NCBI RefSeq assembly: GCF_900129505.1
Contig: NZ_LT670818.1
Span: 2,666,001-2,730,000 of the forward strand
Length of the DNA: 64,000 nucleotides
Direction of reading: 5' to 3'
Source: Bradyrhizobium erythrophlei
GTDB taxonomy: Bacteria; Pseudomonadota; Alphaproteobacteria; Rhizobiales; Xanthobacteraceae
A program made the translations under genes and the position numbers. How positions within the stretch are numbered: the first letter of the stretch is position 1; each line of letters begins with the position of its first letter. The notes beneath the pieces are model-generated. The model was not told the DNA's origin. It ran no database searches and saw only the letters and a list, made by a program, of their open reading frames with translations. This document shows, in pieces, positions 1 through 11,300 of this stretch.

Positions 1-3000
1 GCCGCGCAGACGATCTCCGGCACCGGTGAAGCCGGCACCACGATAAATCTGTTCGACAACGGCAGCCTGCTGCAACTGCCCACGGTGACGGTCGGCCAGA
101 ACGGCCTGTGGTCAGCCAGCGTGACGCTGGCCAATGGCAGCAACTCGCTGACCGCGAGCGATACCGATGCCGCCGGCAACGCCGGCTCCAGCAGCGCGGT
201 GACCTATACGCTGAGCACCGTTGGTCCGACCGTAACCGAGAGTCTTTCGATCGATAGCGGAACGTCGTCGAGCGACAGGATCACCTCGAACGATGCGCTG
301 ACCGGGACGGGGCTCGCCAACACCGTGGTGCACTTCACGGTCGACGGCAGCCCGATTGCCACCACCGTGACTGCTAACGCCCAGGGGAACTGGTCGTTCA
401 CGCCGACCGGGCTGGCCGACGGGCCGCACACCATCGTGGCCAGCCAGACCGATGGCTTTGGCAACACCGGCACGGCCTCGCTCAGCTTTACACTCGATAC
501 GACGGTGCCCGCGGTTGCAATCACCACCATCGAAGGCGGCGACAACCTCATCAACGCGGCGGAAGCGGCGGGCGGCATCCAGATCGGCGGTACCGCGGAG
601 ATCGGGTCGACGCTGACGGTGAATGGTGCCGCGGTGACGGTGGACGGCACCGGGCACTGGACCACGTCGGTGACGCCGGCGGGCCAGGGCGCGCTGGCGG
701 TGACGGCGATTGCAACGGATGCGGCCGGCAATTCGTCGAGCACCACCACCAATCTGACGGTGGACACCATCGCACCCGCGGTTGCGATCACGAGCGGGGG
801 CGGTCCGGTCAACCAGGCTGCGCAGACGATCTCCGGCACCGGTGAAGCCGGCACCACGATAAATCTGTTCGACAACGGCAGCCTGCTGCAACTGCCCACG
901 GTGACGGTCGGCCAGAACGGCCTGTGGTCAGCCAGCGTGACGCTGGCCAATGGCAGCAACTCGCTGACCGCGAGCGATACCGATGCCGCCGGCAACGCCG
1001 GCACCAGCAGCGCGGTGACCTATACGCTGAGCACCGTTGGTCCGACCGTAACCGAGAGTCTTTCGATCGATAGCGGAACGTCGTCGAGCGACAGGATCAC
1101 CTCGAACGATGCGCTGACCGGGACGGGGCTCGCCAACACCGTGGTGCACTTCACGGTCGACGGCAGCCCGATTGCCACCACCGTGACTGCTAACGCCCAG
1201 GGGAACTGGTCGTTCACGCCGACCGGGCTGGCCGACGGGCCGCACACCATCGTGGCCAGCCAGACCGATGGCTTTGGCAACACCGGCACGGCCTCGCTCA
1301 GCTTTACACTCGATACGACGGTGCCCGCGGTTGCAATCACCACCATCGAAGGCGGCGACAACCTCATCAACGCGGCGGAAGCGGCCGGCGGGATCCAGAT
1401 CGGCGGCACCGCCGAGATCGGCTCGACGCTGACGGTGAACGGCGCGGCAGTGACGGTGGACGGCACCGGGCACTGGACGACGTCAGTCACGCCGGCGGGC
1501 CAGGGTGCGCTGGCGGTGACGGCGATTGCAACGGATGCGGCCGGCAATTCGTCGACTACCTCGACGACGCTGACGGTGGATACCATCGCGCCGGCGGTTG
1601 CGATCACGAGCGGGGGCGGTCCGGTCAACCAGGCTGCGCAGACGATCTCCGGAACCGGCGAAGCCGGCACCACGATAAATCTGTTCGACAACGGCAGCCT
1701 GCTGCAACTGCCCACGGTGACGGTCGGCCAGAACGGCCTGTGGTCAGCCAGCGTGACGCTGGCCAATGGCAGCAACTCGCTGACCGCGAGCGATACCGAT
1801 GCCGCCGGCAACGCCGGCTCCAGCAGCGCGGTGACCTATACGCTGAGCACCGTTGGTCCGACCGTAACCGAGAGTCTTTCGATCGATAGCGGAACGTCGT
1901 CGAGCGACAGGATCACCTCGAACGATGCGCTGACCGGGACGGGGCTCGCCAACACCGTGGTGCACTTCACGGTCGACGGCAGCCCGATTGCCACCACCGT
2001 GACTGCTAACGCCCAGGGGAACTGGTCGTTCACGCCGACCGGGCTGGCCGACGGGCCGCACACCATCGTGGCCAGCCAGACCGATGGCTTTGGCAACACC
2101 GGCACGGCCTCGCTCAGCTTTACACTCGATACGACGGTGCCCGCGGTTGCAATCACCACCATCGAAGGCGGCGACAACCTCATCAACGCGGCGGAAGCGG
2201 CCGGCGGGATCCAGATCGGCGGCACCGCCGAGATCGGCTCGACGCTGACGGTGAACGGCGCGGCAGTGACGGTGGACGGCACCGGGCACTGGACCACGTC
2301 AGTCACGCCGGCGGGCCAGGGGGCGCTGGCGGTGACGGCGATTGCAATCGATGCGGCCGGCAACTCCTCGACTACCACCACCAATCTGACGGTCGACACC
2401 ATCGCGCCGGCGGTTGCGATCACGACCATCGAAGGCGGCGACAACCTCATCAACGCGGCGGAAGCGGCGGGCGGCATCCAGATCGGCGGTACCGCGGAGA
2501 TCGGGTCGACGCTGACGGTGAATGGTGCCGCGGTGACGGTGGACGGCACCGGGCACTGGACCACGTCGGTGACGCCGGCGGGCCAGGGCGCGCTGGCGGT
2601 GACGGCGATTGCAACGGATGCGGCCGGCAATTCGTCGAGCACCACCACCAATCTGACGGTGGACACCATCGCACCCGCGGTTGCGATCACGAGCGGGGGC
2701 GGTCCGGTCAACCAGGCTGCGCAGACGATCTCCGGCACCGGTGAAGCCGGCACCACGATAAATCTGTTCGACAACGGCAGCCTGCTGCAACTGCCCACGG
2801 TGACGGTCGGCCAGAACGGCCTGTGGTCAGCCAGCGTGACGCTGGCCAATGGCAGCAACTCGCTGACCGCGAGCGATACCGATGCCGCCGGCAACGCCGG
2901 CACCAGCAGCGCGGTGACCTATACGCTGAGCACCGTTGGTCCGACCGTAACCGAGAGTCTTTCGATCGATAGCGGAACGTCGTCGAGCGACAGGATCACC

Positions 3001-5394
3001 TCGAACGATGCGCTGACCGGGACGGGGCTCGCCAACACCGTGGTGCACTTCACGGTCGACGGCAGCCCGATTGCCACCACCGTGACGGCTAACGCCCAGG
3101 GGAACTGGTCGTTCACGCCGACCGGGCTGGCCGACGGGCCGCACACCATCGTGGCCAGCCAGACCGATGGCTTTGGCAACACCGGCACGGCCTCGCTCAG
3201 CTTTACACTCGATACGACGGTGCCCGCGGTTGCAATCACCACCATCGAAGGCGGCGACAACCTCATCAACGCGGCGGAAGCGGCCGGCGGCATCCAGATC
3301 GGCGGCACCGCCGAGATCGGCTCGACGCTGACGGTGAACGGCGCGGCAGTGACGGTGGACGGCACCGGGCACTGGACCACGTCGGTGACGCCGGCGGGCC
3401 AGGGCGCGCTGGCGGTGACGGCCATTGCCACCGATGCGGCCGGCAATTCGTCGACCACCACTACCAATCTGACGGTGGACACCATTGCGCCGGCGGTTGC
3501 AATCACGAGCGGGGGCGGTCCGGTCAACCAGGCCGCGCAGACGATCTCCGGCACCGGTGAAGCCGGCACCACGATAAATCTGTTCGACAACGGCAGCCTG
3601 CTGCAACTGCCCACGGTGACGGTCGGCCAGAATGGGCTGTGGTCAGCCAGCGTGACGCTGGCCAATGGCAGCAACTCGCTGACCGCGAGCGATACCGATG
3701 CCGCCGGCAACGCCGGCACCAGCAGCGCGGTGACCTATACGCTGAGCACCATCGGTCCGACCGTAACCGAGAGTCTTTCGATCGATACCGGGTCGTCGTC
3801 GAGCGACAGGATCACTTCGAACGATGCGCTGACGGGGACGGGGCTCGCCAACACCGTGGTGCACTTCACGGTCGACGGCAGCCCGATTGCCACCACCGTG
3901 ACGGCTAACGCCCAGGGGAACTGGTCGTTCACGCCGACCGGGCTGGCCGACGGGCCGCACACCATCGTGGCGAGCCAGACCGATGGCTTCGGCAATACCG
4001 GTACGGCCTCACTCAGCTTTACGCTCGACACCATCGCGCCGGCGGTTGCGATCACGACCATCGAAGGCGGCGACAATATCATCAACGCGGCGGAAGCGGC
4101 GGGCGGCATCCAGATCGGCGGCACCGCCGAGATCGGCTCGACGCTGACGGTGAACGGCGCGACGGTGACGGTGGACGGCACCGGGCACTGGACCACGTCA
4201 GTCACGCCGGTGGGCCAGGGGGCGCTGGCGGTGACGGCGGTGGCGACCGATGCGGCCGGCAATTCGTCGAGCACCACCACCAACCTGACGGTGGACACCA
4301 TCGCACCGGCGGTTGCGATCACGACCATCGAAGGCGGCGACAACCTCATCAATGCGGCGGAAGCGGCGGGCGGGATCCAGATCAGCGGTACCGCCGAGAT
4401 CGGCTCGACGCTGACGGTGAACGGCGCGGCGGTGACGGTGGACGGCACCGGGCACTGGACCACGTCGGTGACGCCGGCGGGCCAGGGCGCGCTGGCGGTG
4501 ACGGCGATTGCAACGGATGCGGCCGGCAATTCGTCGACCACCTCGACGACGCTGACGGTGGACACCATTGCCCCGGCGGTTGCAATCACCACCATCGAGG
4601 GTGGCGACAATCTCATCAACGCGGCGGAAGCGGCCGGTGGCATCCAGATCGGCGGGACCGCGGAGATCGGATCTTCGCTGACGGTGAACGGCGCGGCGGT
4701 GACGGTGGACGGAACCGGGCACTGGACCACATCGGTGACGCCGGCGGGCCAGGGCGCACTGGCGGTGACGGCCATTGCCACCGATGCAGCGGGCAATTCG
4801 TCGACCACCACCACCAATCTGACGGTGGACACCATTGCCCCTGCGGTTGCGATCACCACCATCGAGGGTGGCGACAATATCATCAACGCGGCGGAAGCGG
4901 CCGGTGGGATCCAGATCGGCGGCACTGCCGAGATCGGGTCTTCGCTGACGGTGAACGGCTCTGCGGTGACGGTGGACGGCACCGGGCATTGGACCACATC
5001 GGTGACGGCGGTGGGCCAGGGGGCGCTGGCGGTGACGGCGATCGCCACCGATGCAGCCGGCAACTCGTCGAGCACCTCGACGACGCTGACGGTGGATACC
5101 ATCGCGCCGGCGGTAGCGATCACCACCATCGAGGGTGGCGACAATCTCATCAACGCGGCGGAAGCGGCCGGCGGCATTCAGATCGGCGGCACCGCGGAGA
5201 TCGGGTCGACGCTGACGGTGAACGGTGCTGCGGTGACGGTGGACGGCACCGGGCACTGGACCACGTCAGTCACGCCGGCGGGTCAGGGTACGCTGGCGGT
5301 GACGGCAATTGCAACGGATGCGGCCGGGAACACCGCGACCACAACTACCAACCTGACGGTCGACACCATCGCGCCAAGCGTTGCGATCGGTATC
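1..5394 (+). repeat. Nested tandem repeats: 816-bp composite unit and 267-bp module
   Basis: A 549-bp segment (two Ig-like domains) starts at 1, 817, 1633, 2716 and 3532. A 267-bp segment (one 89-residue Ig-like domain) can be phased by its ATCGA(A/G)GG(C/T)GGCGACAA motif at 529, 1345, 2161, 2428, 3244, 4060, 4327, 4594, 4861 and 5128. The order is therefore AB-C, AB-C, AB-C-C, AB-C, AB-C-C-C-C-C. Spacing is exactly 816 or 267 bp, and copies differ by only a few bases, so expansion is recent or kept uniform by gene conversion. Such DNA is prone to length change and to assembly collapse. Confidence 0.95.
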
Positions 5395-8300
5395 GACAAC
5401 AGCAACGTGACCGCCAGCCATAATACGGCGGCGGTGACGTTCACATTCAGCGAAGCACCCATCGGGTTCAGTCTGGCAGATACCACGGCAACCGGTGGAA
5501 CGCTCAGCAACCTCCAGCAGATCGATGCGACCCATTGGACCGCGTTATTCACCGGCAGTAGCAATACTCAAATTACGAATGCGTCGGTCAAGGTCACCGC
5601 GGCCAGCTATCAGGACACCGCCGGAAATCCTGGCGCTGCAGGGAGCAGCCCGGACTTCTCAGTTAACACTTTCCCGAACTCATGGTCGGATTCGAACGGC
5701 GGAAGCTGGACCGATGCCGCCAACTGGAGTTCGGGGACAGTTCCGTCAAGTGCTACAGATGCGCTGATCACGCCCTATGGCTCTGCGCCCTACACCATTA
5801 CGCTTCTTCCCGGCGCAACGGCCGTCGTGAAGTCGCTCACGGTGAGCGATCCCAACGCAACGATTCTGGACGAAGGCACGCTTTCTGTCTTGTTCTCCCT
5901 CGTCATGAGCGCCGGCTTTCTCCAGGTGTCGAATGGCGGAACGCTCTCGCTTGGAGGCGCCGCAGCCTTCACGGTTGATTTCACCGGAACGGGCGGCAAT
6001 CTGGTACTTGGGTCTTCGCCAGGTTTCACCGGGACGGTGAACGCGATTTCGACTGCGGACGGCACGGTGGCTATTGGTGGCGGCGGGAATGTGACGACCA
6101 TTTCTGCCGACGCCATCGATTTGACGGCGTTGGGGGGTACTCAAGCTAATCCCTCGAATTTAAGTGTTGTGCCAACCGGAGCCATTACCGGTGCCGCGAA
6201 CGGAATTGCCGTCATTCAAAACGCGTTTGGCAACATTGCTGTTGCTACATCCGGGCCCGTGATTGGCCAGGCCGGCCGCGGAATTTTCGCCGAGGAAAGC
6301 GCGACCGGCGTCGGCAGTGTTCTGGTCGGCGGCTCCGGAGCTGTGACCGGCACTGGCGCTGCCTATAGCGGCATCGTCGCCGAGATCCTGAACGCCGCGA
6401 ACGCCAGTGACGTGACGGTCGAGCAAACCGGAAATATCAGCGGTGGTTACGACGGCATTCACGCGCTCACGGACGGCAACGGAAATGTGACCGTGATCAC
6501 CGGTCCGAATGCGCTCATCAGCGGCGGCCGGTTTTACGGAATTGAGGCGACCTCGAACGGTACGGGAAGTATTTCCGTAACGACGACGACGAATGACATC
6601 GTCACGTCAGGCAGCGCCGGTATCAACGCTTACAACCAGGCAACTTCGATCCCGCAAGTTGGTGGAATTACGACGAGCTCGATTACAGTCACAGCAGTCG
6701 GCACCATCAACTCAGGGTCAGATCTGACCGGAAGCAGCAGCCGACCGGCGGGCATTCTCGCAGGTTACAAAGGGGCGGCGACGACTACACCCAACGCTGC
6801 GGTTTTTGGAAATGTTCTCGTCAACAATTCCGCAAACATCAATGCCGCGGGCGGCGATGGAATCCGAGCTTACAACTACGGCAGCGGCAATGTGACCGTC
6901 CACGATCTCGCCGGTACGACGATCGTGTCCGAAGATGAATTCGGCGTGACAGCCTCGAGCTACAGCATCGGCAACGTCGCAGTCACGATCGCCGCCGGCG
7001 ACATCGTCAACTCCGGCTCCTCCGGCGTTCAGGCGATCAATCTGGCAACGGCTATTGCCGCCGGAGCGGCTTCGAGCGTCAGCCTGACGGCCAACGGTAC
7101 GATCAGTTCGGGCACCCATCTTACGCCGGGCGGCTCTCAGCCTCAGGGGATTTCCGCTGGGTACTTCCCGGGTAATGCCGGAGCTCCCAATACCAACGTC
7201 AACGGGTCGGTGGTCATCGACAACTTTGCCAATGTGACAGCGGCGGCGGGGTGGGGCGTCGACGCCTACAATTACGGCAATGGAAGCGTAACGGTGACCG
7301 ATGAGGCCAACACCACGGTGTCGGGCGCCCAGTATGGTATCGGTGCATACTCGCTAAGTCCCGGCTCAGGAAGCGTGAACGTCAACGTTGGTACTGGCGC
7401 GACGATATCCGCGGGTAAACTCTATGGTTTGACCGGAATCGTGGCCAGTTCGAACAATGCCGGCAACATTTCGATCACGACGTCGACGGGCGATGTGATC
7501 AATTCCGGAGGTACCGGAATCTCAGCCGGCAATCAGACAACCAGCGCCTCGGCCGCGAGCCAGATATCCGTTACTACTTTCGGAATCATCAACTCGGGTT
7601 TCGACATGTCGACCGGCGGCGGGCAGCCCGGCGGCATTTGGGCCGGTTATACCCCGGGCGGCGTAAATACGGTCAATAGCAACGTGCATGGCAACGTCGT
7701 TGTCGATAACAGCGCCGTCATCAATGCGGCATCCGGGGTGGGAATCGGACTCTACAACTGGGGCGCCGGCAATCTGACGGCCACCCTCGAGAGTTCCTCT
7801 GCGATAACCGCCCGGCTAACGGGCGTAACTGCCTATGCGCAGGGCGGCGGGAACGTTTCGATCACCAATCATGGGGCAATAACGGTCGCGAACGGCGTCG
7901 GAATATCCGTGGGGACGGGGACCGGTACCGCCAACAGCGTCAGCGGCATCGTCTCGATCAGCAATACCGGGGCGATTGCGGCGCTCGGTTCGGTAAACAG
8001 CCCCGTCGTCCAGATCAATAACGGCAGCACCCAAAGCGCGGTCTTTACAAATTCCGGAACAGTCACGGCGAATTTGCTTGCGACAGGCGGCTCGAATTTG
8101 GCGATAGCAGCCTATAATGGCGGCCTCACTGTCAACAATACGGGCACCATATCGGGCAGCGTCGGACTGGCGACGGCCACTTTCAACAACAATAGCGGCG
8201 GTATCTGGAATGTCGGCGGATCGAATTGGTTCGGCAACGGCGCCAACGCGATCAACAATGCCGGAACCATCAATATTTTCGGCACGAGCTTCTTTACCGC

Positions 8301-11300
8301 AGCCGGAACCCTCGCATTCAACAACTCCCTTGCATCCAGTGTCGTGAATGTCGAGGCGAATGCCGCCGCCTTCATCGGCGGCGCGGTCACCGGCAGCGGA
8401 ACGTTCACGATCGGTGATCGTGCTGAACTCGAATTCGCAAGCTCGGTCGCTGCGGGACAGACAGTTTCATTTTTCGACGGTAGCGGCTTGCTGACGCTGG
8501 ACAACCCGTCGAATTTCCATGGCACCATCGCAGGACTTGCGATCGGAGACGCCATCGAGCTCAACGGAGTTTCGGTGGCCAGTGCCGCGATCAACGGGTC
8601 GGTCCTGACGGTTACTGAAACAAACAGCCAGACCCTGACCTATCAGATCGCGGGTGCGCTTGCGGGCAACACATTCAGCGTGCTGTCCGGCAACGAAATC
8701 ATCCTGGTCCCGGCGTCGGTAGTCCCCTTGACGGGCTCCTCCGGACCACTCTCCTTCACGCCGTCAACGCAACAACTCTACATCCTGTCGAACAAGACGA
8801 TTTCTGGAGGAAGCGCCGCCGGCTTCAACGTCACGTCAGCCGACAGCACCTCGACGGATTATCTCACCGTTCAAATCAACCAGGCCTCCTCCATTTCTGG
8901 GCTCTCGGGCTCTTCCAACGGCGTCAATCTTACGACGACCGGAGCCAACATCGCGCTGATCAACGCCGGCACGATTTCGTCCGGCACCGGTGCCAGCGGC
9001 AAGGGCATCAATACGAATTCAACGACCGGCTCGACCGACATCATCGACTACGGCAACGTCACCGGTGGCCAATTCGGTATTGACGCCCATACGAGCGGGG
9101 TTGGCCCGCTCAATATCGTGGTCGGCGGGACCGCAATCATCACCGGCACAACTTCATACGGGATTCTGGCAATTTCGACCCTGGGCGTCCTGGACGTGAG
9201 CACGTTGCCTGGAATTACCATCAACTCCGCGAGCAGCGGTATTCTCGCTGAAAATCAGGGATCCTCGGTTCCGCAGGCTAATAATAGTTCGATTTCAGTG
9301 TCGACCGCAGGCACCATCAATTCGGGCAGCACACCCAATACTTCCGGCAGCGAACCGGCAGGAATTGTAGTCGGCTTTCTCGGAGGAACAACCTCGACGC
9401 CAACATCCGCGGTTGCCGGCAACGTCAACGTCAGCGACAGCGCCAACATCAACGCCGCCGCCGGAATGGGCATCGATGCTTTCAATTACGGAGTCGGTAA
9501 TCTCTCGGTGTCCGTCAGTTCGGGCGCAACAATCACGGCCGTTGCAGCCGGCGCCACCGCTTTGGGCTTCGCACAGTATGGGATTTTCGCGTTCAATTAT
9601 GAGGCGGGGAATACCAGCGTTACCACAGCATCTGGCTCGACGATCAATTCCGGCAGTTCGGGAATAAATGCCGCAAATCAGGCGACAGCTATTTCTGCGG
9701 CTGCGGCCAGCACCGTCACGGTCGTCGCACTCGGCGCGATCAATTCCGGCGCGAACCTCAACAATTCGGGCAGCACTCCTGGGGGAATCCTGGCGGGGTT
9801 CAATCCGGGCAATGCCTCGGTGTTCAACGCGAGCGTGGCCGGAAATGTCCTTGTCGAGGATAGCGGGGCCATCGTTGCTGCCGCTGGCGACGGCATCAAC
9901 GCCTACAATTATGGTATCGGAAATGTTGAGGTTGATCTCGGTTTTGGGGCCAGCATCAGTGCTCTGGTGGCGTCGACATCGACGGGGCGTAAGACGCCAT
10001 ACGGTATTGCAGCGTCGAACTACGGCCCCGGCGACGTCACCGTCATAACCACCTCCGGAAACGTAATTCAGGCCGGAGGTACGGGGATCGACATCTCCAA
10101 CCAGGCTGCCTCAATAGCCCCTGCCGCCGGTTCCGTGATCACCGTTTCAGCCGCTGGCACGATCAGTTCGGGTACCATCCTTAATTCCAGCGGCTCGCAA
10201 CCGGGCGGCATACAGGCCGGCTATTCGGGCGGGACAACCGGCGGTGCAGCGAATACGAGCGTAAACGGCACCGTCATCGTCAACAACGCTGCCAATATCA
10301 CCGCGGCCGCCGGCTGGGGCATCGATGCCTATAACTATGGGAACGGAGATGTAACGGTCAACGATTCCGCGGGAACAACGATCACCGGCGCCCAGTACGG
10401 CATTGCCGCATATGCCGAGAGCGGCGGGACGGGCAATGTCGCAGTCAACGTCTATTCCGGGGCGACCATCAACACGACGTCGAACATCGGAATTTTGGCG
10501 TTCAGCACCGATATCGGGAACATCTCGGTTATTACCTCGTCCGGCGACACCATCAACTCCGGAGGTGTCGGAATCAACGCGGTCAACGAAGCTGCAGCGA
10601 TTCCGGCGTCGGCAAGCAGTTTAATCGTTGTCACCGCCTTCGGGACGATAAACTCCGGCAGTGTTGTAACTGGCACCGGAAGGCTTCCGGCTGGAATTGC
10701 CGCCAGTTATCTTGGCGGCGGCACATTACCCACGACTTTTCCTCTAACTGCCATAAATGGAGATGTCGTTGTCAACAACTTCGCAAATATCACCGCCGCT
10801 GCCGGCGACGGCATCCGCGCCTTTACCTACGGTATCGGCAATGTCACCGTAAATGATTTTGCTGGAACGATTACGGCGCTCGATGTGGGGACCCCCACGG
10901 ACGGCAACGGTGTTCGGAACGGCTATGGCATTGGGATAAACGCAAATAATGAGGGCACGGGGGACATCCACGTCTCCACGGTCGCCGGTACCGTCATCCA
11001 TTCTGGCGGCTCAGGCATCGCGGCTGTGAATATGGCTCCGGCCCCGTCTACCAGCTTAATCTCCGTCCCCTCCAGCAGCGAAATTTCGGTGCTGGCATAC
11101 GGCACAATCAACTCGGGGACGATCCCGACCGCGGCGGCCAACAGCGATCCGGCGGCGGGCATCCTCGCGGGGTATAATCCCAACAATTCCGATACTTCGA
11201 ACAACAACGTCCACGGCAACGTCTCGATCGACGATTATGCTTCCATCCTGGCAGCTGCCGGAACTGACGGCATACGGGCTGACAATTATGGCACAGGCAC

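Noticed and set aside
112..5535. Long open frames on the minus strand across the Ig repeats
   Set aside because: They repeat with the same 816/267-bp period as the sense gene and have shadow composition (runs of Ala, Pro, Val, Arg). The plus frame is continuous with clear domains.
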